A stretch of DNA of 64,000 nucleotides from Candidatus Accumulibacter sp. ACC003 (GCF_907163085.1 NZ_CAJQTX010000001.1:513001-577000), one strand, 5' to 3'; shown: positions 45,908-57,903, counted from the stretch's first letter. The notes: generated from the letters alone by a model not told the origin. Numbers and translations are program-made.

Positions 45908-46102
45908 ATGAAACACGTTGGATCAATCAGCGCAGCCTTGCTCATGAGCGCGCTGCTCATCGCACTACCCGGCTGCCAGAAGCAGGAAGGCCCGGCAGAG
46001 AAAGCGGGCAAGGAAATCGACAAGACGCTAGAGAAAGCTGGACAGCAGGTCGAGAAGGCCGGTGATGCCATCCAGGACGCTGCCAAGGGCGACAAGAAAT
46101 AG
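45908..46102 (+). CDS. Small lipoprotein, entericidin-like size
   Basis: A 64-residue protein with signal LLMSALLIALPGC and an amphipathic charged helix EKAGQQVEKAGDAIQDAAKG. Paralogue of 21891-22091. Start at 45908 after AGGAG. The two-gene unit with its upstream palindrome is duplicated in this window. Confidence 0.75.
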   Translation: MKHVGSISAALLMSALLIALPGCQKQEGPAEKAGKEIDKTLEKAGQQVEKAGDAIQDAAKGDKK

Positions 46103-46289
46103 GATGTCGCAACCGCGCGCGACCGCTTGTCGTGTCAGCGAACGGTTCGCAAGGTCCCTGATCTGGCTTAGCGTGAGCGCTGGACGGCCGGGGCACCAGC
46201 GCCCGTTCCCCAGCAAGCGCCAAAGCAACATGGTTCGTTGCTACGAATAAGCCAAGGCGCGTACCATGCTATTGCCAGTCTACGGGTGA

Positions 46290-48151
<1,862 letters not shown>

Positions 48152-48159
<8 letters not shown>

Positions 48160-48490
48160 CGAAGCCCCCGGCAAGGCATCGAAAAGCGCTTCAGCCTTCA
48201 CCGATAAGGTAGCCGCCAAAGCGACGCGCAAGCTCAAGGCGCGGCGCAACGCCGCGCCGGGGGTCTGGTTCGGGCTGGGCATGATGGGCCTGGTCGGCTG
48301 GTCGGTGGCCGTACCGACCTTGCTCGGCGCGGCACTCGGACTGTGGGTGGACAAACACCACCCGGGTCAGCATTCCTGGACGCTGGCCTTGTTGATGGCG
48401 GGGCTCGCGATTGGCTGCCTGAACGCCTGGCACTGGGTAGACAAGGAAGACAAGGCGATGCGCGAGGAAGCGGAAGATGACGATGAATGA
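48152..48490 (+). CDS. atpQ: N-ATPase AtpQ (AtpI-like membrane protein)
   Basis: A 112-residue protein with a basic N-terminus and two membrane helices (PGVWFGLGMMGLVGWSVAVP and WTLALLMAGLAIGCLNAWHW). Resembles AtpI, an assembly factor for the c-ring. It ends with an acidic tail. Overlaps atpC and atpR. Confidence 0.85.
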
Positions 48491-48797
48491 GATCCTCGCA
48501 TTGGCGCTGGCGGGCATGGCCGGTTTTGCACTCGGCGCGGTTTTCTTCGGCGGCCTGTGGTGGACGGTACAAAGAGCCGTTTCATCGCGACGACCGGCGC
48601 TGCTCTTCCTGGGCAGCGTGCTATTGCGTATGAGCATCGCGCTGGCGGGGTTTTATGCCGTCGGCCACGCCGATTGGCGGCGCTTGCTGGCGTGTCTGGT
48701 CGGCTTTGTCGTCGTGCGTTTGATCGCGGTGCGCTTGACTCGGCCGCCGGTCGAACGAGAAAACCAGCGCGCACAGGGGATCAGCCATGCGTCTTAG
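48477..48797 (+). CDS. atpR: N-ATPase AtpR membrane protein
   Basis: A 106-residue protein with three predicted helices (LALALAGMAGFALGAVFFGG, PALLFLGSVLLRMSIALAGF, LLACLVGFVVVRLIAVRL). AtpR is specific to N-ATPase operons and is thought to help assembly of the membrane part. Overlaps atpQ and atpB. Confidence 0.85.
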   Translation: MTMNEILALALAGMAGFALGAVFFGGLWWTVQRAVSSRRPALLFLGSVLLRMSIALAGFYAVGHADWRRLLACLVGFVVVRLIAVRLTRPPVERENQRAQGISHAS

Positions 48798-49482
48798 TCC
48801 CGACGAAATCATTTTCTGGCAGCACGGATTTCTCAAGCTCAATGGCACGATCGTGTTCACCTGGGGGCTGATGCTGCTGCTGACGGTCGGCTCGCTGTTG
48901 ATCACGCGCAAGCTTTCCAGCGGGCTGAAACGCTCGCGCTGGCAGAACTTTCTTGAAATCGTCGTCACCGGCATCGCAGGACAGATTGAAGATGTCGGCC
49001 TGTCGCAGGCGCGGAAATTTCTCCCCTTCCTCGGCACCTTGTTCCTGTTTGTCGCCAGCGCTGCGCTATGCACCGTCATTCCCGGCTACGAGCCACCGAC
49101 GGCTTCGCTGTCGACCACGGCGGCGCTGGCGCTGTGCGTGTTGGTGGCGGTACCGCTGTTCGGCATCAAAGACCAGGGCCTGGGCGGCTACCTCAAGTCC
49201 TACATCGAGCCAACGGTGATCATGCTGCCGTTCAACATCATCAGTGAAATTTCGCGCACCCTGGCACTGGCGGTGCGCCTGTTCGGCAACATGATGAGCG
49301 GCTCGATGATCATTGCCATCCTGCTGACCATCACGCCATTCGTTTTCCCGGTCTTGATGACCCTGCTCGGCCTGCTTACCGGCATGGTGCAGGCCTACAT
49401 TTTCAGCATCCTGGCCGCCGTCTACATCGCGGCCGCGATGCACGTTCGCAAGCCAGGAATCGCTGCGCAAGCCGCGCCTTGA
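48787..49482 (+). CDS. atpB: N-ATPase a subunit
   Basis: A 231-residue membrane subunit forming the ion half-channels. The essential stator Arg lies in LALAVRLFGNMMSG. The helices LLITRKLSSG and FVFPVLMTLLGLLTGMVQAY are typical. Overlaps atpR by 11 nt. Confidence 0.92.
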   Translation: MRLSPDEIIFWQHGFLKLNGTIVFTWGLMLLLTVGSLLITRKLSSGLKRSRWQNFLEIVVTGIAGQIEDVGLSQARKFLPFLGTLFLFVASAALCTVIPGYEPPTASLSTTAALALCVLVAVPLFGIKDQGLGGYLKSYIEPTVIMLPFNIISEISRTLALAVRLFGNMMSGSMIIAILLTITPFVFPVLMTLLGLLTGMVQAYIFSILAAVYIAAAMHVRKPGIAAQAAP

Positions 49483-49516
49483 AGCACGCATTACCAAAGA
49501 GAGCAAAGGAAGACCC

Positions 49517-49798
49517 ATGGACAGCATGACCATCATTGCAGTGGCATCGATCATCACCGCCGGCATCACCATCGCCATCGGGGTCATCGGCCCTTCGCTT
49601 GGCGAGGGCCGGGCGGTTGCCACCGCGCTCAGCTCGCTGGCGCAGCAGCCCGACGCCTCCGCCACCATCACCCGAACGCTGTTTGTCGGTCTGGCGATGA
49701 TCGAATCCACGGCCATCTATTGCTTCGTGGTCTCGATGATCCTCATTTTCGCCAACCCGTTCTGGAATTACGTCATCGCCCAGAACGCGGGAAAGTAA
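49517..49798 (+). CDS. atpE: N-ATPase c subunit with Na+-binding signature
   Basis: A 93-residue two-helix rotor subunit. Helix 1 has GPSLGEGRAV with Pro26 and Glu30. Helix 2 has MIESTAIY with the ion-binding Glu63, Ser64, Thr65 and Tyr68. The E-S-T...Y pattern is the established Na+ ligand set of Na+-type c subunits, and an extra Glu in helix 1 is typical of N-ATPases. Na+ rather than H+ transport is therefore the better prediction. Confidence 0.92.
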   Translation: MDSMTIIAVASIITAGITIAIGVIGPSLGEGRAVATALSSLAQQPDASATITRTLFVGLAMIESTAIYCFVVSMILIFANPFWNYVIAQNAGK

Positions 49799-49801
49799 GC
49801 C

Positions 49802-50635
49802 ATGTTGATCGACTGGTTCACCGTCGGCGCGCAAGCGCTCAACTTCCTCGTCCTGGTGTGGTTGATGAAGCGCTTTCTTTATCAGCCGATTCTGCACGCC
49901 ATTGATGGCCGCGAGAAGCGGATCGCCGCAAAACTCGCCGACGCCGCGGCGAAAGAAAGCGAGGCAAAAAGTGAGCGCGACAAGTTCGTGCAAAAGAACG
50001 ACGAGTTCGACCAGCAGCGCGCCGCCTTGTTGACCAAGGCGAGCGAAGAGGCGCAGACAGAACGCCAGCGGCTGTTCGATGAGGCGCGCCAGGCGGCCGA
50101 TGCATTGAGCGCCAAGCGGCAGGAAACCCTGCTCGGCGACGCGCGCAAGCTGAGCAAGACGATCAGTCGCAAAACCCGGGAAGAAGTGTTTGCCATCGCG
50201 CGAAAAGTGCTTACCGATCTTGCCGGCGCAAGTCTGGACGAACGTATCGGCGACATCTTCATCGACCGTCTGCGAGCGCTCTCCGACGAGGCCAAGGTGG
50301 TTTTCGCCAAGGCGCTCAAGACGGCCTCCGGGCAGGCTTTGTTGCGCAGCGCTTTTGAGCTGCCCGAGGGTCAGCAGACGATGATCCAAAAAGTGATCAA
50401 TGAGACTTTCTCGGCGGCTATCCAAGTCCGCTTCGAAACCGCACCGGATCTGGTGAGCGGCGTCGAACTCAACGCCGGCGGGCAAAAAATAGCCTGGAGT
50501 ATTGCCGATTACCTCAGCGCGCTGGAACAGAGCGTGGGCGAACTGCTGCAAGAAAATGACCAGCCCGAAGTCAAACCCGAGAGCAAAGCCAAATCCGCAC
50601 CGGAGCCATCGAAGTCCACGGCGAGGCCGCAATGA
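49802..50635 (+). CDS. atpF: N-ATPase b subunit (extended)
   Basis: A 277-residue stator subunit: one N-terminal helix ([20 protein letters not shown]), then a long charged coiled coil. It is much longer than the usual b subunit of about 160 residues. N-ATPase operons lack the delta gene, and the longer b is thought to take over its contact with the head. Ends 4 nt into atpA. Confidence 0.9.
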   Translation: MLIDWFTVGAQALNFLVLVWLMKRFLYQPILHAIDGREKRIAAKLADAAAKESEAKSERDKFVQKNDEFDQQRAALLTKASEEAQTERQRLFDEARQAADALSAKRQETLLGDARKLSKTISRKTREEVFAIARKVLTDLAGASLDERIGDIFIDRLRALSDEAKVVFAKALKTASGQALLRSAFELPEGQQTMIQKVINETFSAAIQVRFETAPDLVSGVELNAGGQKIAWSIADYLSALEQSVGELLQENDQPEVKPESKAKSAPEPSKSTARPQ

Positions 50636-52209
50636 ATTCGGCAGCCGAGACCTTGCAGAGCGTATTTGACCGGACCTTGGTCGACATTGGCAAGGCGCGG
50701 GAAGCCTTTGCAGCGCAGCTGAGCCCGCGCGAAAGCGGCACCATCACCAGTGTTTCCACCGGCGTCGCGCACGTCTCTGGCCTACCCGGCGTCGGCTTCG
50801 AGGAATTGCTGAAGTTTCCACGCGGTATTTTCGGCATTGCCTTCAACGTCGATGAGGACGACATTGGGGTCGTTCTGCTCGGCGACTATGCGAAGCTGCA
50901 AGCAGGCGATGCGGTCGAACGTACGGGCCGGATAATGGATGTTGCGGTCGGTGACACACTGCTCGGCCGCGTCATCAATCCGCTTGGTCAGCCGCTCGAC
51001 GGCAAGGGCGCGCTAGCCGAGACCGGACGCCTGCCGATCGAACGCTCTGCGGCGGCGATCATGGATCGCGCGCCCGTTACCGTACCGCTGCAGACCGGGC
51101 TCAAGGTGGTCGATGCGCTGATTCCGATCGGCCAGGGCCAACGCGAACTGATCCTCGGCGACCGCCGCACCGGCAAGACCGCAATCGCCCTCGACACCAT
51201 CCTCAACCAGCGCGGCCGCGACATCCTGTGCGTCTATTGCGCCATCGGCCAGCGCGCTTCCGCCGTCGCCAAGCTGGTTGCCAACCTGCACGAACAGGGC
51301 GCGATGGACTACACCGTTGTCGTCGTCACCGAGGGCAACGACCCACCCGGTCTGGCCTATATCGCACCCTACGCGGCGACCAGCATCGCCGAGCATTTCA
51401 TGGAAGCGGGACGCGACGTGCTGATCGTCTATGACGACCTCACCCATCATGCGCGTGCGTATCGCGAGCTCTCGCTCCTGCTGCGCCGCCCGCCCGGCCG
51501 TGAGGCTTTTCCCGGTGACATTTTTTATATCCATTCGCGCTTGCTGGAACGGGCGACGCATCTCTCCCAGGAACGCGGCGGTGGCTCGCTCACGGCGCTG
51601 CCGATCATCGAGACCGAAGCGCAAAATATTTCCGCCTATATTCCGACCAATCTCATTTCGATTACCGACGGGCAGATTTATCTCTCGCCGTCACTGTTCG
51701 AGCTGGGCGTCCTGCCCGCAGTCGATGTGGCGAAATCCGTATCACGCGTCGGCGGCAAGGCGCAACGCGCCATTTACCGCGCTGTGGCGGGCGACCTCAA
51801 GCTTGCCTATGCGCAGTTCGAGGAGCTCGAAACCTTTTCCCGCTTCGGCGCCCGCCTCGACGAGGAGACGCGCAAGACTGTCGAGCACGGCAAGCGCATC
51901 CGCTCCTGTCTTCAGCAGCCGGAATTCGCCCCCGTGCCCGTGTCCGCGCAGATCGCCGTCCTGCTGGCGCTGATTGAAAAACTGTTCGACACCGTGCCCC
52001 TGGAAGACATGAAGGATGCCGAACGCGCCGTTCAGGAGGCGGCGGCGAGGATTCCGGCCGCGGTCTCGGCGCGCTTCGACAGCGCCGACAAGCTAAGCGA
52101 TGAAGATCGCCAGGCCATCATCGACATCGCCCGCCAAGCGCTTGCCCCCTTCCAGCCGACGCCAGAATCACAGCTGGAATCCGAAGCCAAGCCCGCAAAC
52201 GGGAAATAG
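50632..52209 (+). CDS. atpA: N-ATPase alpha subunit
   Basis: A 525-residue non-catalytic head subunit: Walker [14 protein letters not shown], the region [12 protein letters not shown] and the alpha signature [17 protein letters not shown]. The 4-nt overlap with atpF shows coupling. The C-terminus has a charged extension. Confidence 0.93.
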   Translation: MNSAAETLQSVFDRTLVDIGKAREAFAAQLSPRESGTITSVSTGVAHVSGLPGVGFEELLKFPRGIFGIAFNVDEDDIGVVLLGDYAKLQAGDAVERTGRIMDVAVGDTLLGRVINPLGQPLDGKGALAETGRLPIERSAAAIMDRAPVTVPLQTGLKVVDALIPIGQGQRELILGDRRTGKTAIALDTILNQRGRDILCVYCAIGQRASAVAKLVANLHEQGAMDYTVVVVTEGNDPPGLAYIAPYAATSIAEHFMEAGRDVLIVYDDLTHHARAYRELSLLLRRPPGREAFPGDIFYIHSRLLERATHLSQERGGGSLTALPIIETEAQNISAYIPTNLISITDGQIYLSPSLFELGVLPAVDVAKSVSRVGGKAQRAIYRAVAGDLKLAYAQFEELETFSRFGARLDEETRKTVEHGKRIRSCLQQPEFAPVPVSAQIAVLLALIEKLFDTVPLEDMKDAERAVQEAAARIPAAVSARFDSADKLSDEDRQAIIDIARQALAPFQPTPESQLESEAKPANGK

Positions 52210-52261
52210 CGACTCTCCAAGCGGTAATGCAGCAAGCATCATCACCAGAGGAAAAAAAGCC

Positions 52262-52627
52262 ATGCACATACAAATCAATGCCGCCCACAACATCGACGGT
52301 CACGAGGCCTTGTCCGTCTGGGCCAGCGACGCCGTAAAGAGCGGGCTGGACAGACAAAGTGAGCACATCACGCGGGTGGAGGTGCACCTCACCGACGAAA
52401 ACGGCGGCAAGAGCGGAGCCAACGACAAACGCTGCACGATGGAGGCCCGCCTTGGCGGCTGTGCACCGATTGCAGTGACGCAGCACGCGTCGACCCTGCG
52501 CGAGGCGACTGCCGGTGCCCTGGAGAAATTGACCAGGGCGATCGACAGCACGCTCGACAAGCGGCGCAATCAAAAGCGGCATCCGGCCGATTTGTCACTG
52601 CCCGGATCGCCACCCCCGGAGGAGTAA
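52262..52627 (+). CDS. HPF/RaiA-like ribosome-associated protein inside the ATPase operon
   Basis: A 121-residue protein: MHIQINAAHNIDGHEALSVW, HITRVEVHLTDENG, then TMEARLGGCAPIAVTQHAST and ALEKLTRAIDSTLDKRR. The beta-alpha-beta pattern and the HITRVEVHLTDENG strand are typical of hibernation-promoting factor/RaiA proteins, which inactivate ribosomes under stress. Its stop overlaps the atpG start (TAATG), so it is translated with the operon. The placement between atpA and atpG is unusual. It may tie energy state to translation, which is inference. Confidence 0.82.
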   Translation: MHIQINAAHNIDGHEALSVWASDAVKSGLDRQSEHITRVEVHLTDENGGKSGANDKRCTMEARLGGCAPIAVTQHASTLREATAGALEKLTRAIDSTLDKRRNQKRHPADLSLPGSPPPEE

Positions 52628-53526
52628 TGAGCGATACCACGGCGAGCCTGCGCCGTAAGATCGACAGCGCCGGCGAACTCCAGTCGGTCGTGCGCACCAT
52701 GAAGGCCCTGGCCGCGTCCAGCATCGGCCAGTATGAGCAATCGGTGCGTGCTCTGGGCGATTATCACCGGACAGTGGAACTGGGCCTGAGCATCTGCTTC
52801 CGAAAAAGTGCTCTGGCCGCGGCCGTACCGGCACGCAAAGGTCACGCCGATACGGCCACCGTGGGTGCTATCGTTTTCGGTTCCGATCAGGGACTGGTCG
52901 GGCGCTTCAATGACGTGGTGGCCGATTTCGCGGTAACAAAGCTGGCTGCACTGCCCGGCAAGCTGCAGGTCTGGGCAGTTGGCGAGCGCGTGTACGGGCG
53001 CCTGTTCGACGCCGGACTATCGCCAGTAGGCCGTTTTACGGTGCCGACTTCGATTGCCGGCATTGCTCCACTTGCAGGGCAGATACTGGTCGACAGCGAG
53101 GCGCACCGCGACGCGGATGACGGAGGCGAACTTCACCTGTTCTACAACCGCCCGACCGCCGGTGCGGCATTCGAACCCGTCACTCAGCGCCTGCTGCCGC
53201 TGGACGACAGCTGGCGGCGCGATCTGGCCGAACTGCCGTGGCCGACCAGCAATCTGCCCGAGGTACTCGGAGACCACGGCGACAACACGGCGACCCTGCG
53301 CGCGCTGATCCGCGAATATCTCTTCGTCTCGCTGTTCCGGGCCTGCGCCGAATCCCTGGCCAGCGAAAACGCCAGCCGACTGGCGGCGATGCAGCGCGCC
53401 GACAAGAATATCGACGAATTGCTGGAAACGTACAACGGCAGCTTCCACCGCCTGCGTCAAAGCAGTATCGACGAAGAATTGTTCGATGTGACCTCCGGAT
53501 TTGAAGCCTTATCGACAGAAAAGTAG
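52627..53526 (+). CDS. atpG: N-ATPase gamma subunit
   Basis: A 299-residue central shaft: helical N-terminus [20 protein letters not shown], Rossmann-like middle ([18 protein letters not shown]), C-terminal helix ([20 protein letters not shown]). It follows the HPF-like gene and is the last ATPase gene. Sequence is diverged from housekeeping gamma, as usual for N-ATPases. Confidence 0.88.
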   Translation: MSDTTASLRRKIDSAGELQSVVRTMKALAASSIGQYEQSVRALGDYHRTVELGLSICFRKSALAAAVPARKGHADTATVGAIVFGSDQGLVGRFNDVVADFAVTKLAALPGKLQVWAVGERVYGRLFDAGLSPVGRFTVPTSIAGIAPLAGQILVDSEAHRDADDGGELHLFYNRPTAGAAFEPVTQRLLPLDDSWRRDLAELPWPTSNLPEVLGDHGDNTATLRALIREYLFVSLFRACAESLASENASRLAAMQRADKNIDELLETYNGSFHRLRQSSIDEELFDVTSGFEALSTEK

Positions 53527-53560
53527 CTTCAGGGCGGACCTTGAAGGAGCAGAGAAAGCC

Positions 53561-54454
53561 ATGAATACCGAAATCGATTCCAGTGATTTCCGCGTGCCGG
53601 AAGGAAAACCGGTCAATCTCAAAAAATGGCCGACGCTCGTAGAGCCCGTGTACAAGTCGAAGAAGAAGTACGCCAAGCGACTCCAGGAACACGAGCAGGA
53701 GCTAAACACCCTGCAACGTGTTCATTTCGCCTCCAACCGCTATGCGGTGCTGCTGATTTTCCAGGCGATGGACGCCGCCGGCAAGGACGGCGCCATCCGC
53801 CACGTGATGTCCGGCGTCAATCCGCAGGGATGTCAGGTGTTCAGCTTCAAGCACCCGAGCGCGATCGAGCTGGATCATGACTTTCTCTGGCGCACCACGC
53901 GATCCCTGCCCGAACGCGGGCGGATCGGCATCTTCAATCGTTCCTACTACGAGGAAGTGTTGATCGTTCGCGTGCATCCGGAGATTCTGCTGAGTCAACG
54001 GCTGCCGGAAGGAATCATTGAGGAGAAGGCGACCTGGCAGGATCGCTATCGCTCAATCGTGGACCTGGAGAGCCATCTTTATCGAAACGGCACCCGGGTC
54101 ATCAAGTTCTTTCTTCACCTGTCGAAGGAAGAGCAGCGCAAGCGCTTTCTCGCACGTATCGATGATCCGGACAAGAACTGGAAATTCAGCGTCGCCGACC
54201 TCGAAGAAAGAAAATACTGGGATCAGTACATGCAGGCTTACGAGGCATGCCTTGGCGCGACAAGCACGGAACAGGCGCCCTGGTACGTGGTTCCCGCCGA
54301 CGACAAGAAGAACGCCCGGCTGATCGTTTCCCGAATTGTTCTGGATACCTTCAGGGCGCTCAAAATGGATTATCCAGAAACCGACGCGGCACGAAGGAAA
54401 GAGCTGTTGTCGATTCGCGAACAGTTGATCAAGGAAAGCCCGGGCGGCAAATGA
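53561..54454 (+). CDS. ppk2: Polyphosphate kinase 2, class I type
   Basis: A 297-residue PPK2 that transfers phosphate between polyphosphate and nucleotides. Walker A MDAAGKDG, Walker B/lid region [20 protein letters not shown], and [26 protein letters not shown] is followed by the ATG at 53561. It lies 34 nt after atpG and is probably co-transcribed, placing polyphosphate turnover next to an ion-driven ATPase. Class I members usually make nucleoside triphosphate from diphosphate. Confidence 0.92.
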   Translation: MNTEIDSSDFRVPEGKPVNLKKWPTLVEPVYKSKKKYAKRLQEHEQELNTLQRVHFASNRYAVLLIFQAMDAAGKDGAIRHVMSGVNPQGCQVFSFKHPSAIELDHDFLWRTTRSLPERGRIGIFNRSYYEEVLIVRVHPEILLSQRLPEGIIEEKATWQDRYRSIVDLESHLYRNGTRVIKFFLHLSKEEQRKRFLARIDDPDKNWKFSVADLEERKYWDQYMQAYEACLGATSTEQAPWYVVPADDKKNARLIVSRIVLDTFRALKMDYPETDAARRKELLSIREQLIKESPGGK

Positions 54455-54487
54455 TCCAGGCCAAGTCGGCATTCTTGAAGTAATCGT

Positions 54488-54949
54488 TCACTCCCCTGTA
54501 CGGCAGCCGGGATAGCGGGGAGCGGTAAGCCTTTGCGAGCGGCAGCAGGGGCTCCGCGAGCGGACGCAGGATGACTTTCCAGTCGTAGAGGAATTCGTGC
54601 ACGACCCGGCGCAGGCCCGGATGTTCAGCCGTCTGTTACGCCTCGCACAGGTGTCGGAATCGTTTGACCTCGGCGGCGTAGCGCTGCGGTAGCGCTGTTG
54701 CGGCGGCGGCTCTAGCCGCGCCGCGTCGATGGCCGCCATCAGCGCTGGCAGGATACCTTCCATCTCGTTTCCAAGCCGGGATACCCGGCCATCACTCGAT
54801 TCGGCCAGCCCTCGTAACTTGCGCATCAGGTGCGGCCAGCAGCGCAGGCGGTTTTCCCAGCCCCGGTAGGTCACGTGAGCATCGCTGATGAGAATGCCGG
54901 CGTAGCCGTCGTTCTCCACGGCTGGCTCGCGCCACTTCTCCCACGGCGC
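54488..54949 (-). pseudogene. IS66-family transposase relic, catalytic part
   Basis: The minus strand reads AVENDGYAGILISDAHVTYR then GWENRLRCWPHLMRKLRGLAES, the second-Asp region of an IS66 transposase (xxSDxxxxY...CWxHxxR). Further on, the frame is scrambled, with R/S-rich out-of-frame sequence. The 5' part lies beyond the inserted element at 57682-57790. Confidence 0.7.
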
Positions 54950-55069
54950 CTTTATACGTAAGTATTCGGTGAACCCGTAGCCCCCGCTTTTTTGGTCGGC
55001 GTGGTTCAGTCAGCGATTGGCGGGTAGACCGGAAATCTGGACTGGACACAGCAGCGGAAATCCGGCACC

Positions 55070-56770
55070 ATGCGGCGCATGGACACGGGTGCGGACATCA
55101 TTGGCGGAGGATCGGCGGCAAGTCACCGCCAAGTGGCGCCGTTCGCCGAGGTGTTGGTGACGTTGACCAAGGAGCAGGAAATCAAGCTCCGCTGGGAGGC
55201 CAGCTTCTGGCGGAGCCAACATCGACAAGCGCTGGTTCGGTTGGCGCAATCGGAGGCCGCTCATCGGGTGGAAATGGCGCAAGCGGCGGCGCGCGAGGCG
55301 GCCTTGCGCAGCGAACTGGAGCAGGCCAAGGGCAAGATCCGCGATCTGCAAAAACGCCTGTTTGGTCGCAAGTCAGAACGCTCTTCGGGAGCCGAGAAGA
55401 ACCCGGCGGCGGACCAAAAATCGTCGCGAGCTCGAGGTCAGCAACCGGGAGCAGCGGGTCACGGGCGGAACCCGGAAAGTCACTTGCCGACGCAGATCGA
55501 GGTCATCGACATCGACTGCCCGCATTGCCCGGACTGTGGTCTGGGCTACGTCGACTTTCCCGGCACGGAAGACAGTGAAGTCCTCGAGATCGAGGTCAAG
55601 GCCTACCGCCGGAAGATCTGCCGGCGGCGCTACCGGCGGACCTGTCAGTGTTCGGGCGCGCGGGGTATTCTGACCGCGCCACCGCCGGCACGATTGATCC
55701 CGCGTGGAAAGTACGGCGTGTCGATCTGGGTGCACCTGCTGCTGTCGAAGTTCTTGTACGGCCAGCCGACGCATCGGCTTCTGCGAGACTTGTCCGACCA
55801 CGGACTGACGCTCTCGGCAGGAACGGTGGCCGGCGGACTGCGTGCCTTGGCACCGCTGTTCGAGCCGCTTGAAGAAGCACTGCTTGGCCAACTACGCAGC
55901 GAGAAACAGTGGCACGCAGACGAGACCCGCTGGCGGGTCTTTGCCGAGACCGAAGGGAAGGTCGGACATCGCTGGTATTTCTGGGTGTTCCACGGCCCAT
56001 CGGTCATCCACTTCGTGCTCGACCCGAGCCGCTCGGCGGCGGTGCCGATCCGGGAGCTCTCCGGTAGCGCCGGAGGAGTCATCATCTGTGATCGCTATTC
56101 GGCCTACAAGAAGCTCGCGCGAGTTCTTGACCACTTCATTCTGGCTTTCTGCTGGGCACATCAGCGGCGTGATTTCCTGGAACTGGCCAACGCCCATCCG
56201 GAGCTCGCGGACTGGGCACTGGCCTGGGTCGAGCAGATCGCTCAGCTCTACCACTTGAATGGACGGCGCCTGGAAGTCCGTAGCGACCCAGTACAGTGGG
56301 CCGAACGCGACCGCGCCTTGCGGCAGGCGATCACGCAAATGGCCAGTCAACGGGAAAGCGAACTGGCGAACCCGGCGCTCAAAATGCCGGCGAGCAAGGT
56401 GCTGCGAAGCATGCGCAAACATTGGTCCGGCCTGACCGTCTTTGTCGACCGCCCCGAGGTGGCGATGGACAATAATGCCGCCGAGCGCGCACAGCGCACG
56501 CCGGTGGTCGCACGCAAGAACTTCTATGGGTCGGGCAGTCTCTGGTCCGGCGCACTCGCCGCGACGATGTTCAGCTTGCTGCTGACGCTGCGCTTGTGGG
56601 GAATCAACCCGCGCACCTGGCTGACGGCGTATCTGGAGGCCTGCGCCGCCAACGGCAACCTGCCGCCGACGGACTTGAGTGCCTTTCTGCCCTGGGCGAT
56701 GGCGACCGATCGACTGGCTCAGATGCGTGGCATCCCGGTCGATCAGAGCCGTCCCATCGATAGCTCGTGA
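55070..56770 (+). CDS. IS66-family transposase (TnpC)
   Basis: A 566-residue protein: coiled-coil leader (about 60-105), zinc-finger CPHCPDCG, and the DDE domain with Asp in WHADETRW, Asp in IICDRYSAY and Glu in MDNNAAERAQR. The last is the conserved IS66 C-terminal motif. The frame is open; the true start may be a little further downstream. The stop overlaps the next gene's GTG start. Confidence 0.9.
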   Translation: MRRMDTGADIIGGGSAASHRQVAPFAEVLVTLTKEQEIKLRWEASFWRSQHRQALVRLAQSEAAHRVEMAQAAAREAALRSELEQAKGKIRDLQKRLFGRKSERSSGAEKNPAADQKSSRARGQQPGAAGHGRNPESHLPTQIEVIDIDCPHCPDCGLGYVDFPGTEDSEVLEIEVKAYRRKICRRRYRRTCQCSGARGILTAPPPARLIPRGKYGVSIWVHLLLSKFLYGQPTHRLLRDLSDHGLTLSAGTVAGGLRALAPLFEPLEEALLGQLRSEKQWHADETRWRVFAETEGKVGHRWYFWVFHGPSVIHFVLDPSRSAAVPIRELSGSAGGVIICDRYSAYKKLARVLDHFILAFCWAHQRRDFLELANAHPELADWALAWVEQIAQLYHLNGRRLEVRSDPVQWAERDRALRQAITQMASQRESELANPALKMPASKVLRSMRKHWSGLTVFVDRPEVAMDNNAAERAQRTPVVARKNFYGSGSLWSGALAATMFSLLLTLRLWGINPRTWLTAYLEACAANGNLPPTDLSAFLPWAMATDRLAQMRGIPVDQSRPIDSS

Positions 56771-57624
56771 AGCCTTATTGCGGGCGTCACTTTACCGACG
56801 ACGAACTGCAGGCCCTCTGCCGCCTGATCGAAGCCCATCCTGGCAGCAGCCGCGCGCAACTGTCGCGCCAGGTGTGTGAGCTCTTCGACTGGCGTAAGCC
56901 CAATGGCGAGCTGAAGGATATGACCTGCCGGGTGGCCATGCTGCGTATGCAGGCCGACGGCCTGCTCACCCTGCCGGCGGCACGACGGGCCGCTCCTCGC
57001 CAACCCGAGTATCTGCCTACTCACGCCACCGATCCACAACCGTTGCTCACCCAGCCGGTGCATGAACTGCCGCCGCTGCGTCTGCATCAGGTCGTCGGTT
57101 CGGCGAACTCGCGTCTGTGGAACGAGTACATCGCCCGCTACCACTATCTCGGCCACACGCCCATGGCGGGCAGTCAGAGCCGCTACTTCGTCTTCGCCGG
57201 CGAGACCCTGGTCGCCTTGCTCAGCTTCGGCGCCAGCGCCTGGAAACTCGCCGCGCGCGAGCAATTCATCGGTTGGCACGATGAGCAGCGACAAAGGAAC
57301 CTGCAACTGGTGGTGAACAATGCCCGCTTTCTGATCCTGCCCTGGATCCAGTGCAAGGGCCTGGCCTCCAAGATCCTCTCGCTTATGCAGCGGCAATTGC
57401 CCAAGGACTGGCTGGCGCGCTACGGCTACCGCCCCGTACTACTCGAAACCTTCGTCGAGACGCCCCGCCATCGCGGCACCTGCTACCAGGCCGCCAACTG
57501 GATCAAGGTCGGCCAAACCGCCGGCCGAGGCAAGAAGTGCCCCACCCGCAAGTCGATCCTCCCGATCAAGGATATCTGGCTCTATCCCCTTCACAGAGCC
57601 TTCCGATCAGTCCTCTGCCGCTAA
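56767..57624 (+). CDS. DUF4338 (DruA-like) protein carried by IS66 element
   Basis: A 285-residue protein. The N-terminal helical part (DDELQALCRLIEAHPGSSRA) includes a winged-helix-like region, and the C-terminal domain contains WNEYIARYHYLGHTPMAGSQ, ARFLILPWIQCKGLASKIL and a basic end. It matches the DUF4338 family. DruA of the Druantia phage-defence system carries this domain, and many DUF4338 genes sit next to transposases. GTG start overlapping the transposase stop by 4 nt. Whether it aids transposition or is cargo is unknown. Confidence 0.8.
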   Translation: MKPYCGRHFTDDELQALCRLIEAHPGSSRAQLSRQVCELFDWRKPNGELKDMTCRVAMLRMQADGLLTLPAARRAAPRQPEYLPTHATDPQPLLTQPVHELPPLRLHQVVGSANSRLWNEYIARYHYLGHTPMAGSQSRYFVFAGETLVALLSFGASAWKLAAREQFIGWHDEQRQRNLQLVVNNARFLILPWIQCKGLASKILSLMQRQLPKDWLARYGYRPVLLETFVETPRHRGTCYQAANWIKVGQTAGRGKKCPTRKSILPIKDIWLYPLHRAFRSVLCR

Positions 57625-57681
57625 CCCGCCTCGGCAATGGCGCTGGCGCGCTACGGGTTGGCCGAATACTTACCTTTATAC

Positions 57682-57790
57682 TCGGTGGCCGCCAGCTGTT
57701 GCCCGGGTTTTGCTTCAGCCGATCCTGCAACTCGTTGACGTCGTGCAGCAGTCGCTTCGACACTTTCAGCAACAGCTCCGCCGGCAGCGC
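57682..57790 (-). pseudogene. IS66-family transposase relic, N-terminal part
   Basis: The minus strand reads LPAELLLKVSKRLLHDVNEL then QDRLKQNPGNSWRPPS, the typical coiled-coil and NSxRPPS motif of IS66 transposases. The frame runs into the younger element at the CTTTATAC duplication. Confidence 0.7.
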
Positions 57791-57792
57791 CT

Positions 57793-57903
57793 TCAGTCAC
57801 TCGCAGCAGCTACCGGCGCGGCGACGCACGCCGGTAGCCGCGAACAGGAGCGCCGACACGCGCAGCAACAGTAGCGGCCGATCGGTACCGGCTTGGGTGC
57901 GGC
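57793..57903 (-). pseudogene. Relic of transposon zinc-finger gene (DUF6431-like)
   Basis: The minus strand reads KPVPIGRYCCCACRRSCSRL then PACVA and stops. This closely matches NPVPICRYCCSGCRRTCSRLPAC of the zinc-finger proteins at 33640 and 42690. Only about 25 codons are homologous. It shows an older, more diverged insertion of the same transposon kind beside the SNF2 gene. Confidence 0.65.

Larger units (their letters stand above)
54958..57673 (+). mobile_element. IS66-family element with DUF4338 passenger (2716 bp)
   Basis: Terminal inverted repeats GTAAGTATTCGG-TG-AACCCGTAGC (left) and GTAAGTATTCGG-CC-AACCCGTAGC (read inward from the right) match at 22 of 24 positions. A perfect 8-bp duplication CTTTATAC flanks it (54950-54957 and 57674-57681). 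GTAA ends and 8-bp duplications are typical for IS66. There is no tnpA or tnpB, as in the transposase-only IS66 subgroup. Its two genes are a transposase and a DruA-like DUF4338 protein. Inserted into an older IS66 relic. Confidence 0.92.

Noticed and set aside
49403-50632. 409-codon frame antisense to atpE/atpF
   Set aside because: Spans two well-supported genes on the other strand and reads as low-complexity shadow.
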